A stretch of 64,000 nucleotides of DNA from Mucilaginibacter jinjuensis (GCF_028596025.1 NZ_CP117167.1:2046001-2110000); one strand, 5' to 3'. Counted from the first letter of the stretch, positions 42,629-52,046 are shown. Numbers and translations: made by a program. Notes: generated by a model not told the origin, from the sequence alone.

Positions 42629-42739
42629 ATGAAAACAAAAACAATGAAGACACAAGATCATCACAAAGCATTACTAAAAGGCAGGCTGCTGCACTGGTGC
42701 CAACAGGCTTATGAACTGTACCACCAGATTTACAGATAA
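42629..42739 (+). CDS. Possible 36-residue leader peptide
   Basis: The frame MKTKTMKTQDHHKALLKGRL goes on to a Trp/Cys/Tyr-containing amphipathic end (HWCQQAYELYHQIYR). It begins only a few bases after the predicted transcription start and ends 45 bases before the barrel gene. Nothing resembles a known family. It may be a leader peptide or chance. Confidence 0.25.
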   Translation: MKTKTMKTQDHHKALLKGRLLHWCQQAYELYHQIYR

Positions 42740-42784
42740 CATCTAAAAATGAAAAACATTTCTACACTAATAAATAATAACAAA

Positions 42785-43378
42785 ATGAAAACTTCAATTA
42801 AACTAAGTGTATTAACACTTGCATTATCAAGCATATTTACTTTATCTACTAAAGCACAAACTACCACAACAACTGCACCTGCAGCATCTGCAACACGTAG
42901 TGGTGTTATATTAAGCGTAGGCCCCGATGGCGGCGTACCGGTAGGTAGCCTCCACAATGCTTACAACTGGAATTTAGGCGGATCTGTACAAGCAGATTTC
43001 CCGATCTACAAAAACCAATTGTATGTAACCGTTAACGCAGGTTTCGATAATTTCTTCGCTAAAACCAATGATGTAACCAACATTAAAGGCAGCGATTTAC
43101 AATTAATCCCGGTTAAAGCCGGTTTAAAATACTATCCGGTAGGTAACTTCTACATTCAGGGCGAAGCAGGTGCTTCATTTGTAACTGATAAAGACAAAGT
43201 TGGTGCAGATAAATCAACCGCCTTTGTTTACGCTCCTCAAATTGGTTACCAATTCCCATTGGGTGGTAAAAACTACCTGGATGCCGGTGTACGTTTCGAA
43301 AGCAACACCAAATTTGTTGACAACGGCAGCACCAATAACTTCTTCGGTCTGCGTGTTGCTTACGCATTCGGTTTATAA
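42785..43378 (+). CDS. Outer-membrane beta-barrel protein
   Basis: A 197-residue barrel protein with a signal peptide (MKTSIKLSVLTLALSSIFTL, cleaved after TKAQ) and an Ala/Thr-rich linker. Strands follow such as YNWNLGGSVQADFPI, LYVTVNAGFDNFF, FYIQGEAGASFVT and a final LRVAYAFGL. It fits the small OMP beta-barrel family. I choose the ATG at 42785 because it puts the charged end directly before the hydrophobic core. An in-frame ATG at 42749 adds 12 residues. Confidence 0.8.
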   Translation: MKTSIKLSVLTLALSSIFTLSTKAQTTTTTAPAASATRSGVILSVGPDGGVPVGSLHNAYNWNLGGSVQADFPIYKNQLYVTVNAGFDNFFAKTNDVTNIKGSDLQLIPVKAGLKYYPVGNFYIQGEAGASFVTDKDKVGADKSTAFVYAPQIGYQFPLGGKNYLDAGVRFESNTKFVDNGSTNNFFGLRVAYAFGL

Positions 43379-43476
43379 TATAAAGCGACTTAATGCTTAG
43401 TGATGATGGATTAGCGGCCTGCTTCGTAATGGAGCGGGCCGCTTTGTTTTATGTGAGTGTGATATCCAAAAGTTCA

Positions 43477-43554
43477 GCGCCGTTGTTGGTGTTGTCACCA
43501 ACAACTTGCAGTTAGCAAATAGATAATTGTTGGTGACAACACCAACAATGGCGC
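43477..43554. repeat. Paired GCGCCNTTGTTGGTG palindromes
   Basis: GCGCCGTTGTTGGTGTTG on the left is mirrored by CAACACCAACAATGGCGC on the right, 22 bases apart. Each half is itself a palindrome like the one at 19496-19523. The unit is thus a palindrome of palindromes that can form either two small hairpins or one long one. Confidence 0.75.
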
Positions 43555-43569
43555 AGATAGTAACCACAA

Positions 43570-43686
43570 GTTTGTCATTTCGAAGGAGGTACGACTGAGA
43601 AATCTTATGCTATTTATAAGTATGTGATAGAACTTTGCAGTTAAGCATGGCGCATAAGATTTCTCCTATCGTCGAAATGACAAGTT
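43570..43686. repeat. GTCATTTCGA-type long hairpin repeat
   Basis: From TTTGTCATTTCGAAGGAGG to TCGTCGAAATGACAA, with inner arms GAGAAATCTTATGC and GCATAAGATTTCTC. It has the same plan as 8971-9104 and 37595-37747. Confidence 0.8.
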
Positions 43687-43818
43687 TGATACAGGCTCTT
43701 TCAATGTTAAATTAATGTTATGACTTTCCCCTGATACACTAAGTGTACCCTGTACACTGCCGTGACAGTTTTTGCTCAGAGTATTCCTTCTTTTGCAGCA
43801 GTCAACCCCAACTAAAAA

Positions 43819-44754
43819 ATGGAACAATTTGCAAAAACACTCGACATTTCTACTACTATCCGTCATTTTACATCTGCAGATCGCGATCCACAGAACTACC
43901 CTCAATTAAAAGATGAATTGGTGAGTGAAGAAAACTTCGCCATCATCCGTCACACCGGCAACATGGTAGCCCAGCTGCCCTTTAAAGCCGATCATTATGC
44001 CTTAGTATTATGCCTTGCCGGCAACTCAGTACGCACCATTAACCAGTTTAGGTTCGAAGTTTCGGCCAATAGCATGCATATTGCCACGCCGCATTCGTTA
44101 AACGCCTGGCATGAGGCATCAGAAGATTTGGATCTTTACATCATCCTCTTTAAAAAAGAATTTCTGGCCGATGGTATGATCCAGGAAGCCGTAGTAAATA
44201 GCCTGTTAGATATCAATCCTGAGAAGCCACCCGTTTGCCTGTTGCCAGAAGATAGTGCCGATACCATTGGCACACTGTTTCAAAAACTGGATCATGAATT
44301 TCACAGCCAGCAACCGTTTCACAGGCAAATGCTTCGGCTATTATTCTTCGAGTTATTGTTCGAAGCCAATAGAAGAGTGACTGGTCAGAGTGTACCTCCG
44401 ATACAAATTGCGCATCCAAGCCGTACCCAACAACTGGTTAATCACTATAAAAAACTGGTAGAAGTGCACTTTCTACAATTGCGCACCGTGCAGGAATACG
44501 CCGATCTACTGTTTGTTACCGCCAAGCATTTAAGCGAAGTAGTTAAGCAAGAAACAGGTTCAACGCCGCTGCAATTGATCCATAACCGTATTTACCAGGA
44601 GGCAAAATATTGGCTATGCTCGTCGGAATTAAGCGTAAAAGAAGTTGCCGATAAGCTCAACTTCGATACCAGCTCGCATTTCAGCCGCTTTTTTAAACAT
44701 TTTGCGGGTTGTAACCCTACAGAATTTCAGCGCATTAAATGTGCGGTACTTTAA
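43819..44754 (+). CDS. AraC-family transcriptional regulator
   Basis: This 311-residue protein has an N-terminal cupin-like sensing domain (about 20-180, HYALVLCLAGNSVRTINQF, HIATPHSLNAWHEA). The C-terminal double helix-turn-helix (about 205-308) has VQEYADLLFVTAKHLSEVVK, then VKEVADKLNFDTSSHFSRFF and GCNPTEFQR. It probably regulates a carbohydrate or stress gene. The GH3 glucosidase begins 48 bases downstream on the same strand and may be co-transcribed or a target. Confidence 0.92.
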   Translation: MEQFAKTLDISTTIRHFTSADRDPQNYPQLKDELVSEENFAIIRHTGNMVAQLPFKADHYALVLCLAGNSVRTINQFRFEVSANSMHIATPHSLNAWHEASEDLDLYIILFKKEFLADGMIQEAVVNSLLDINPEKPPVCLLPEDSADTIGTLFQKLDHEFHSQQPFHRQMLRLLFFELLFEANRRVTGQSVPPIQIAHPSRTQQLVNHYKKLVEVHFLQLRTVQEYADLLFVTAKHLSEVVKQETGSTPLQLIHNRIYQEAKYWLCSSELSVKEVADKLNFDTSSHFSRFFKHFAGCNPTEFQRIKCAVL

Positions 44755-44802
44755 TCGAAAATAGGTTATTGTAAGTATTACACCATCGCTTATATTTAGC
44801 GC

Positions 44803-46995
44803 ATGAAATATTTTAGTTTAGTAACTATGCTAATACTTGGTGGGCAAGTATTGGCAGCCAAGCCGCCTGTGCCGGTTTATAAAGATAAAAACGCACCGGT
44901 TGAAAGCAGGGTAGAGGATTTGCTGAAACGTATGACGCTTGAAGAGAAGATTGAGCAGTTAAACCAGCAAACCGTAGGGGATAATAACAACCCTAACAAC
45001 AACGGTTATAAAAAGCCTACTTTCCCGGCAGGTATTGGTTCACTAATTTATTTCAGCGCCGATCCTGCATTCCGTAATACGGTGCAGAAACGCGCTATGG
45101 AAGAAACCCGTTTGGGTATTCCTATTTTATTCGGTTATGATGTAATTCACGGTTTCCGTACTATATATCCAATTTCACTAGCACAAGGTTGTTCATGGAA
45201 CCCCGAACTGGTGGAAGAAGCCTGCGCGGTTGCTGCCAAAGAAACCAAATTATCTGGTATCGACTGGACATTTTCGCCAATGATCGACGTTGCCCGCGAC
45301 CCGCGCTGGGGCCGTGTATCAGAAGGTTATGGAGAAGATCCTTACACCAACGCCATGTTCGGTGTAGCATCGGTTAAAGGTTACCAGGGTAAAAAACTGA
45401 ACGAGCAATATTCAATTGCTGCTTGTCTGAAACACTATATCGGTTACGGTATGTCAGAAGGTGGCCGCGATTATCATTATGCCGATATTTCTGCCCAATC
45501 ACTTTGGGAAACCTATATGGTGCCTTACGAGGCTGGTGTAAAAGCTGGTGCAGCTACTTTAATGAGTGGATTTAACGATATCAGCGGCATCCCGGCTTCG
45601 GCTAACCCTTATACCTTAACCGAGGTTTTAAAAGGTCGCTGGAAACATGACGGTTTCGTGGTGTCTGACTGGGGTTCGGTAGAGCAACTGATGGCACAGG
45701 GCGTAGCTAAAGACCGCAAAGAGGCCGGACTTAAAGCATTTATGGCCGGTGTTGAAATGGATATGGTTGATGACATTTACGGCCAAAACCTGAAACAACT
45801 CATCGACGAAAAAAAGGTGCCGATGACTAAAATTGATGATGCGGTTAAACGTATCCTGCGCATTAAGTTCCGTCTGGGTTTGTTCGATAATCCATATACC
45901 CCAATTGTTGCTGAACGTTATTTGCAACCAGAAAGCAAGGCTGTTGCCGCGAAACTGGCTACAGAATCAATGGTGTTATTGAAAAACAAGTCTAAAGTAT
46001 TGCCTTTAGGCTCAAACATCAAGTCAATTGCGTTGGTTGGTCCGCTGGCTAAAGATCAGGCTGATCTGATCGGTAACTGGTCGGCACAGGGTGATCCTAA
46101 AGATGCAGAGACTATCATTGATGGTTTCAATAAAGAGTTCGCTCAAAAAGCGCAGATCAACTACGCTAAAGGAACCGAGATTGACGGTACAGACGAAAGC
46201 GGCATTGCAGAAGCTGTTGCCGCAGCCCAAAAATCAGACGTTGTGGTAGTTTGCCTCGGCGAAAAGAAAACATGGAGCGGTGAAAATACCTCACGTTCAA
46301 ATATCTCCTTACCTGCTATCCAGGAAAAATTGGTTGCCGAGTTAAAGAAAACCGGTAAACCTATTGTATTGGTACTGGCAAACGGCCGCCCGTTGGAGCT
46401 GGTTCGTCTGGAGCCTATGGCCGATGCTATTGTAGAGATGTGGCAACCGGGTGTTGCAGGTGGTACTGCATTGGCTTCCATCATTTCGGGCCGTGTAAAC
46501 CCATCTGGTAAACTGGATATTACTTTCCCTTTGACTACAGGCCAGATCCCTACTTATTATGATATGCGCCAGAGCGCGCGCCCAAATTCTGGCAAGTACC
46601 AGGATATCCCGACTGATCCATTGTACTGGTTCGGTCACGGTTTAAGCTATACCGATTTTACGTATGCGCCAATCAGTTTATCGGCTGCACAGATCCACAA
46701 AAATCAAAAATTGGTGGCTACTGTTGAGGTGAGCAATACAGGTGGTGTTACCGGTAAAGAAACTGCGTTGTGGTATATCGCATCGCACGCAAGCTCTATC
46801 TCTCGCCCGATGAAAGAGCTGAAACACTTTGAGAAAAAAGAGATTGCCGCAGGTGGAAAATACGTGTACAAATTTGAGATTGACCCCATGCGCGACCTGA
46901 GTTTCCCGGATGCAGATGGTAAAAAACATCTTGAATCTGGCGATTTTGTGATTATGGCAGGTAACCAAAAAATAAAATTCGAATTGGTAGATTAA
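44803..46995 (+). CDS. bglX: Periplasmic beta-glucosidase, GH3
   Basis: This 730-residue exported enzyme has a signal peptide (YFSLVTMLILGGQVLA). The GH3 (beta/alpha)8 domain covers about 40-360, with the nucleophile in GFVVSDWGSVEQL (Asp289). The alpha/beta sandwich covers about 390-600, with the acid/base region GEKKTWSGENTSRSNISL. A C-terminal fibronectin-III-like domain runs to the end. The order and LACLKHYIGYG-like binding motif (IAACLKHYIGYGMSEGGRDY) match BglX, which hydrolyses beta-linked glucose oligomers in the periplasm. A strong terminator follows. Confidence 0.93.
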   Translation: MKYFSLVTMLILGGQVLAAKPPVPVYKDKNAPVESRVEDLLKRMTLEEKIEQLNQQTVGDNNNPNNNGYKKPTFPAGIGSLIYFSADPAFRNTVQKRAMEETRLGIPILFGYDVIHGFRTIYPISLAQGCSWNPELVEEACAVAAKETKLSGIDWTFSPMIDVARDPRWGRVSEGYGEDPYTNAMFGVASVKGYQGKKLNEQYSIAACLKHYIGYGMSEGGRDYHYADISAQSLWETYMVPYEAGVKAGAATLMSGFNDISGIPASANPYTLTEVLKGRWKHDGFVVSDWGSVEQLMAQGVAKDRKEAGLKAFMAGVEMDMVDDIYGQNLKQLIDEKKVPMTKIDDAVKRILRIKFRLGLFDNPYTPIVAERYLQPESKAVAAKLATESMVLLKNKSKVLPLGSNIKSIALVGPLAKDQADLIGNWSAQGDPKDAETIIDGFNKEFAQKAQINYAKGTEIDGTDESGIAEAVAAAQKSDVVVVCLGEKKTWSGENTSRSNISLPAIQEKLVAELKKTGKPIVLVLANGRPLELVRLEPMADAIVEMWQPGVAGGTALASIISGRVNPSGKLDITFPLTTGQIPTYYDMRQSARPNSGKYQDIPTDPLYWFGHGLSYTDFTYAPISLSAAQIHKNQKLVATVEVSNTGGVTGKETALWYIASHASSISRPMKELKHFEKKEIAAGGKYVYKFEIDPMRDLSFPDADGKKHLESGDFVIMAGNQKIKFELVD

Positions 46996-47021
46996 GGCAT
47001 TTCTTAAATACTAAGTAGATC

Positions 47022-47059
47022 AAAAACAGCTCATTCCCAAAAAGAATGAGCTGTTTTTA
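47022..47059 (+). terminator. Terminator of bglX
   Basis: AAAAACAGCTCATTC pairs with GAATGAGCTGTTTTT around CCAAAAA, 27 bases past the stop, and a further T-rich stretch follows. Confidence 0.85.
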
Positions 47060-47152
47060 TTTAACGTTTCAGTTAAATCTCTAAATATATTAGCAAAGAT
47101 TTTTCAACAAACGTTGTAATACCAATGGGTTTGCGTAATTTCAGCCTGATTT

Positions 47153-47383
47153 ATGGGACAGGCGCTACGCATCACTTTTGAACAACAGGATTACACAATC
47201 AAGTTATTATCACCAACCCCTCCTGATCTGGGAGCTACCGAATTAGAGGTTGAAGTTTTGGAAGAAAACAGGACTTTGGTTTTAAATGATAAGGTTTGGA
47301 AATTTAAAGAAAACGAAGACGCAGGTCTTAACCGTTTGGCCGATGCTATTGGTAAAAGCATCCGTTTACGTTACCGTATCTGA
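47153..47383 (+). CDS. Small conserved-looking protein upstream of topoisomerase III
   Basis: I do not recognise this 76-residue protein. It appears to be beta-rich and charged (MGQALRITFEQQDYTIKLLS, then VLNDKVWKFKENEDAGLNRL, ending IRLRYRI), with no signal peptide. It ends 17 bases before topB, in the same direction and after its own terminator-bounded start, so the two are probably one transcript. A role linked to the topoisomerase or to DNA metabolism would be inference only. Confidence 0.6.
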   Translation: MGQALRITFEQQDYTIKLLSPTPPDLGATELEVEVLEENRTLVLNDKVWKFKENEDAGLNRLADAIGKSIRLRYRI

Positions 47384-47400
47384 TCACCTAACAGCGATTA

Positions 47401-49245
47401 ATGAAAGTAATTATTGCCGAAAAGCCATCGGTAGCACGCGAAATTGCCAAGGTATTTGGCGCTAACCAAAAACGCGAAGGCTATATCGAAGGCAAGGGCT
47501 ATACCTTTACCTGGGCCTTTGGCCACCTGTTGCAATTAGCCCCGCCGCAAGAGTACGGCTTTTATGGCTGGAGCGTACAAAACCTGCCCATGCTGCCCGC
47601 CAAATTCAAGCTTTCTATCCGCAAGGTAAAAAGTAAGGATGGCATGATCGAAGATCCATCAGTCCGCAAACAGCTCGACATTATCCAAAAACTTTTTGAC
47701 GAAGCCACCGAAATTATTGTGGCAACGGATGCCGGGCGCGAGGGTGAACTCATCTTTCGCTATATTTATTACTATTTAAAATGCAAAAAGCCGTTTAAAA
47801 GGCTTTGGATCTCATCGCAAACCGATGAGGCCATTAAAGAAGGTTTCCGCAATTTAAAACCGGGGACTGATTACGATGCATTATTTAACTCTGCTCACTG
47901 CCGCTCACAATCAGACTGGCTGGTGGGGATGAATGCCACGCAGGCGCTGAGTCTTTCTGCCGGTACACGTTCAGTACTTTCACTGGGCCGTGTGCAAACG
48001 CCAACGCTGGCCATGATCTGCTCACGGTATCTGGAGAACAAGAACTTCGTTCCGCAGACTTATTACCAGGTTGCTATACAGGTTGATAAAGACGGGCAAA
48101 TGTTCCGCGCTATATCACCAGAAAATTATAAAACTAAAGAAGACGCCCAGGTTATACTGGATCAGGTACAGGATGTTGCTGCCGGTTTTCCTGCCGGAGG
48201 TCATATCCTCAACGTGGAGGCCAAGCCCCGCAAAGAGCCGCCACCGCTATTGCACGATCTGAGTAGTTTACAGCAAGAGGCTAATAAGCGAAAAGGTTTT
48301 ACGGCAGATCAAACCTTGTCGCTGCTTCAAAATCTCTATGAAAGCAAACTGGTAACCTACCCGCGTACAGGCAGCCGCTACATTGGTGATGATGTTTTTG
48401 CGACCGTACCAAGCTTGATCGATAAATATAAAGATCACCCGCAATTCGGCAAACAGGCAACTTTTCTCTCCGAAAATAAACTGAGTAAACGCAGCGTTAA
48501 CGCTAAAAAGGTGACGGATCACCACGCTATTTTACCTACGGGTGAGGTGCCGTATCAACTCTCGGACGATAAACAGGCCATTTACGATATGGTAGTTGGC
48601 CGCATGCTCGAAGCCTTTCACCAGGATTGTATTAAGGAGATCACCAAAATTACGATACAATCGGGCAGTAAATTTATGGCCAGCGGTACAGTGATCGGCA
48701 TTCCGGGATGGCGTGCTGTATTTAACGAGCCTGATGAAGAGAAGAAAGACGAAGAAAATGCTTCGCTACCCAAAGTAGTACAGGGCGAAAATTTGCCCGT
48801 GCCTAATAAAGCCATCCTCGAAAAGCAAACCAAACCCAAGCCGCTTTACAACGAGGCTAGTTTATTGAAAGCGCTCGAAACTGCAGGCAAGGAAATTGAC
48901 GACGAGGAACTGCGTTACGCTATGAAAGATAGCGGATTGGGTACGCCTGCAACCCGCGCATCCATCATCGAAACATTAATAAAACGTGATTACGTGCAGC
49001 GCGAAAAGAAGAACCTGCTGCCTACCAAAATGGGTCTTGCAGTATACACTGTAGTCAAAGATCAAAAAATAGCCCAGGCGGAACTGACAGGCACCTGGGA
49101 AAAACGACTGGAAGAAATCCGTTCGGGGGCATCGGTGGTTGATTTTCAGGAAGAGATTAAAACCTATACCCGTACCATTACTAACGAATTGCTGATATCG
49201 GGCAGAGGGCTCGCCGTTGCCAAAGAAGCAGTTGCATCTAAATAA
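47401..49245 (+). CDS. topB: DNA topoisomerase III, without C-terminal zinc ribbons
   Basis: This 614-residue type IA topoisomerase decatenates and relaxes DNA. The TOPRIM domain covers about 1-150 (VIIAEKPSVAREIAKVFG, ATDAGREGELIFRYIYY). The active-site tyrosine lies in KLVTYPRTGSRYIGDDVF (about residue 320), and GLGTPATRASIIETL near residue 515 is the usual signature. The protein ends at the end of the core fold, with no cysteine-rich repeats, and is shorter than Escherichia coli TopB (about 650). It could act in plasmid or mobile-element maintenance, but nothing mobile adjoins. Confidence 0.93.
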   Translation: MKVIIAEKPSVAREIAKVFGANQKREGYIEGKGYTFTWAFGHLLQLAPPQEYGFYGWSVQNLPMLPAKFKLSIRKVKSKDGMIEDPSVRKQLDIIQKLFDEATEIIVATDAGREGELIFRYIYYYLKCKKPFKRLWISSQTDEAIKEGFRNLKPGTDYDALFNSAHCRSQSDWLVGMNATQALSLSAGTRSVLSLGRVQTPTLAMICSRYLENKNFVPQTYYQVAIQVDKDGQMFRAISPENYKTKEDAQVILDQVQDVAAGFPAGGHILNVEAKPRKEPPPLLHDLSSLQQEANKRKGFTADQTLSLLQNLYESKLVTYPRTGSRYIGDDVFATVPSLIDKYKDHPQFGKQATFLSENKLSKRSVNAKKVTDHHAILPTGEVPYQLSDDKQAIYDMVVGRMLEAFHQDCIKEITKITIQSGSKFMASGTVIGIPGWRAVFNEPDEEKKDEENASLPKVVQGENLPVPNKAILEKQTKPKPLYNEASLLKALETAGKEIDDEELRYAMKDSGLGTPATRASIIETLIKRDYVQREKKNLLPTKMGLAVYTVVKDQKIAQAELTGTWEKRLEEIRSGASVVDFQEEIKTYTRTITNELLISGRGLAVAKEAVASK

Positions 49246-49421
49246 AACAGAACAAAAACATCTTCGTAGCAGTTAAGCTTATTTGCTTAATAATATCATA
49301 AATATTTTGATATGAATTTGTTACTTACGTATAAGTCTTTTTAAACGTAAGTATATTAATAATACTTATTTTATCCTTATAATAGTTCTCGATATCTGTA
49401 GCTGATACATTAGAAACTGCG

Positions 49422-51266
49422 ATGCATAAGAAACTGGAACTTTACGAAAAGGTAACACCTTTAGCGCAGCTTGGTATTTGGCAAAGAAACCTTGTTACGG
49501 GCGAAATTTACTGGAACCAGTATGTAAGGGATATTTATGAAGTTGGTCCCGATGTATTATATCTTACATTAGAAGAGGCCGCCGAATTTTACCTGGACCA
49601 GGATATTGTACGCTCGGTAATAGAATATGGTATTAGTTCGGGTGAGCCACAGGTTGGCGAGTTTAGGCTTAGAAGCGCCAGAGGGGTACTTAAGTGGGTA
49701 AAAATGCGGATTCATGCCAACTATGAAGACGGCGAATGCACCATTATTTATGGTACGCTTGAAGATATAACCAGCCAGGTTAATATGATCCGCGCGTTGG
49801 AAGAGCGGGAAGAAAAATTTCACCAGGCTTTTGATTACGCACCTATCGGGATGGCGCTCGTAGCCCCGGATGGCCATTGGATTAAGGTAAATAATAGCTT
49901 GTGCAGCCTGTTGGGCTATGATGAAGAAGAGTTTTTAAAACACACATTTCAGGATTTTACCCACCCCGATGATCTCGACCTTGATCTGAGCCACATGTAC
50001 CGCCTGCTCAATAACGAGATCACTACTTATAATATCGAGAAAAGGTATTTCCATAAATTGGGTCACCAGATCTGGATCTACCTCAGCGTAACGCTGGTAC
50101 GTGATGCCGACAGTGTGCCCCTGTATTTTGTTTCCCAGATAAAGGATATAACTGATCGCAAGCGATCGATGGAGATACTGTTGCGCGAACGGCAGCGCCT
50201 CGATAATATTTTAAAAAGTACCCAGGTTGGTACCTGGGAGTGGCACATACCCACTGATGAGACTGTTTATAATAAAAGATCGGCCGCTATATTAGGTTAT
50301 TTACCTAACGAGCTTGGGGCTGATACAATGGCTGCCTGGCATGATCTGATCCACCCGGATGACCGGGACATTAATGCTTTAGAGCTGGAAAAATGCTTTA
50401 AAAAGGAAGAGAAATTTTATGCCTGCGAATGCCGCATGATGCATAAAAACGGTGATTGGATTTGGGTAGAGGTAAGGGGCAAAGTAGTAAAATGGAGTGA
50501 TGACGATAAGCCATTGCTGATGCTGGGTACCTACGCCGATATCCATGATAGAAAAGCCATGGAGCAGGAGCGCAAACAGGCTATGGAAGTTATTAGTGGG
50601 CAAAACGGCCGTTTGCTAAACTTTGCACATATTGTATCGCACAACCTGCGTTCGCACACCGGTAACATACAAATGCTGCTGGATATGATAACCCACGAAA
50701 CCGACGATGAGGAAAAGCAAAAGATGATGCAAATGCTGGTGATTAATACAGCCAATTTGCAGCAAACGCTTGCCCATTTAAATGATGTGGTTGATGTACA
50801 CAGCAACAAGGAGTACAGCAAAAAAATATTAAACCTACACCAGGAAATTCACCGCATGCTCGAGGTTTTGTCGTTATCTTTAAGACAGGTAAACGCAAAA
50901 CTATCTGTTGATGTTGATCCCGGCATCAGCATACAATATGACCCGGCTTATTTGGAGAGCATTTTATTAAATTTGTTAACCAACAGTATTAAGTACCGCC
51001 ATCCCGACAGGGCTTTACATATTGATATTAAAGTTTACGAGCTGAACAATATAGTAACGCTCGAAATAACAGATAATGGGATAGGGATTGATCTTGGTTT
51101 GCACGGGCACAAGCTTTTTGGCATGTACAAAACTTTCCATGATAATAATGATGCGCGGGGAATAGGCCTGTTTTTGGTTAAGAACCAGGTTGATGCCATG
51201 GGTGGTAAAATTGAAGCCCGGAGCACAGTAAATGAAGGAACTACTTTTAAAATAGAATTTAGCTGA
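49422..51266 (+). CDS. PAS-domain sensor histidine kinase
   Basis: This 614-residue cytosolic kinase contains three PAS domains (about 1-120, 130-250 and 262-385), the second and third with clear PAC ends (VSQIKDITDRKR, LGTYADIHDRKA). The HisKA domain is of the Bacteroidota type (FAHIVSHNLRSHTGNIQMLL, His407). The HATPase domain contains NLLTNSIKYR and ITDNGIGIDLGLHG. No membrane helix is present, so it senses an intracellular cue. A single-domain response regulator starts 5 bases downstream and is its likely partner. Confidence 0.93.
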   Translation: MHKKLELYEKVTPLAQLGIWQRNLVTGEIYWNQYVRDIYEVGPDVLYLTLEEAAEFYLDQDIVRSVIEYGISSGEPQVGEFRLRSARGVLKWVKMRIHANYEDGECTIIYGTLEDITSQVNMIRALEEREEKFHQAFDYAPIGMALVAPDGHWIKVNNSLCSLLGYDEEEFLKHTFQDFTHPDDLDLDLSHMYRLLNNEITTYNIEKRYFHKLGHQIWIYLSVTLVRDADSVPLYFVSQIKDITDRKRSMEILLRERQRLDNILKSTQVGTWEWHIPTDETVYNKRSAAILGYLPNELGADTMAAWHDLIHPDDRDINALELEKCFKKEEKFYACECRMMHKNGDWIWVEVRGKVVKWSDDDKPLLMLGTYADIHDRKAMEQERKQAMEVISGQNGRLLNFAHIVSHNLRSHTGNIQMLLDMITHETDDEEKQKMMQMLVINTANLQQTLAHLNDVVDVHSNKEYSKKILNLHQEIHRMLEVLSLSLRQVNAKLSVDVDPGISIQYDPAYLESILLNLLTNSIKYRHPDRALHIDIKVYELNNIVTLEITDNGIGIDLGLHGHKLFGMYKTFHDNNDARGIGLFLVKNQVDAMGGKIEARSTVNEGTTFKIEFS

Positions 51267-51271
51267 TACGT

Positions 51272-51673
51272 ATGAGAAAATTAGACATTGCCTGTATTAT
51301 TGATGACGATAAAATATTTACCTATGTTTTATCGAAACAAATGAAAGTGGTTGACTTTTGTGAAAACCTGCTGGTGTTTCATAACGGCCTCGAAGCCATA
51401 AAATATCTTAAACCCATCCTCGAATCGCCCGAAATATTGCCCGATGTGATACTGCTCGATTTAAACATGCCCGTGATGGATGGCTGGCAGTTTTTAGATG
51501 AGTTTATTAAATTTAAGGTGAGCAAAAAAATTACGGTTTACATTGTAAGCTCATCTATAGATGTAGCCGACCATGCCAAAGCAGCAACTTATAAAGCCAT
51601 ATCAAATTTCTATATCAAACCCATCTCGCGCGATGATCTGGCCCAGATAATGGCTGAGATTAGTGCTGCGTAA
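51272..51673 (+). CDS. Single-domain (CheY-like) response regulator
   Basis: This 133-residue receiver domain has the acidic pocket DDDK (residues 11-14), the phospho-acceptor Asp63 in DVILLDLNMPVMDGWQ, the switch region SSSIDVADHAKA and the conserved Lys in YIKPI. No output domain is attached, so it may act by protein-protein contact. It lies 5 bases after the PAS kinase and shares its transcript. Confidence 0.93.
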   Translation: MRKLDIACIIDDDKIFTYVLSKQMKVVDFCENLLVFHNGLEAIKYLKPILESPEILPDVILLDLNMPVMDGWQFLDEFIKFKVSKKITVYIVSSSIDVADHAKAATYKAISNFYIKPISRDDLAQIMAEISAA

Positions 51674-51754
51674 AGCTCGCAAATACAGGATGCGGAATGG
51701 CTATTAATACATATTTAAACTCATTTCGCATCCTGTAATTTTTCTTTTAAGTTT

Positions 51755-51945
51755 GCATTGCTTTTGGTTCCCGGTGAAAACCGGGATTAAAAGGGAAGCC
51801 GGTGTAAATCCGGGACTGTCCCGCAGCTGTAAGCTCCATATACCAAAGCCCATTCTTTTAGTCACTGTGCCGATTTTGATCGGTGTGGGAAGACCGGGCC
51901 GAGGGGAGTAAGTCAGAAGACCTGCCATCGCACATATTGATTCAT
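51755..51945 (+). ncRNA. Cobalamin riboswitch
   Basis: The conserved B12-box elements occur in order. GGTTCCCGGTGAAAACCGGG forms P2. Then AAAAGGGAAGCCGGTGTAA is followed by the core CCCGCAGCTGTAAGC (51821-51835), the peripheral GTCACTGTGCC, and the downstream B12 box AAGTCAGAAGACCTGCC (51910-51926). It lies on the + strand 102 bases before the small ORF and about 330 before the first lipoprotein. High cobalamin should turn off the downstream genes. I cannot tell whether it acts by termination or by blocking translation. Confidence 0.95.
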
Positions 51946-52046
51946 AGCTTTCGGGGATTGAAGCTGGAATGATGATACCTTTCGTGTATTTCATTTTTTA
52001 GTGCTGTCATACTGTTTGCTGTGGGGTTTTAACTCACACAAAACAC

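Larger units (their letters stand above)
43379..43818. other. 440-base intergenic region with terminator and two repeats
   Basis: It contains a GC-rich hairpin (43412-43443, AGCGGCC/GGGCCGCT, then TTTGTTTT) that should end the barrel gene. A head-to-head pair of the ATTGTTGGTG palindrome follows (43477-43504 and 43526-43554), then the long hairpin at 43570-43686. The last 130 bases lead to the AraC-type gene. There is no gene. Confidence 0.7.

Noticed and set aside
8971..43686. Hairpin repeats considered as CRISPR or insertion sequences
   Set aside because: They are single hairpins in separate gaps with no regular spacers, no cas genes and no transposase frame.
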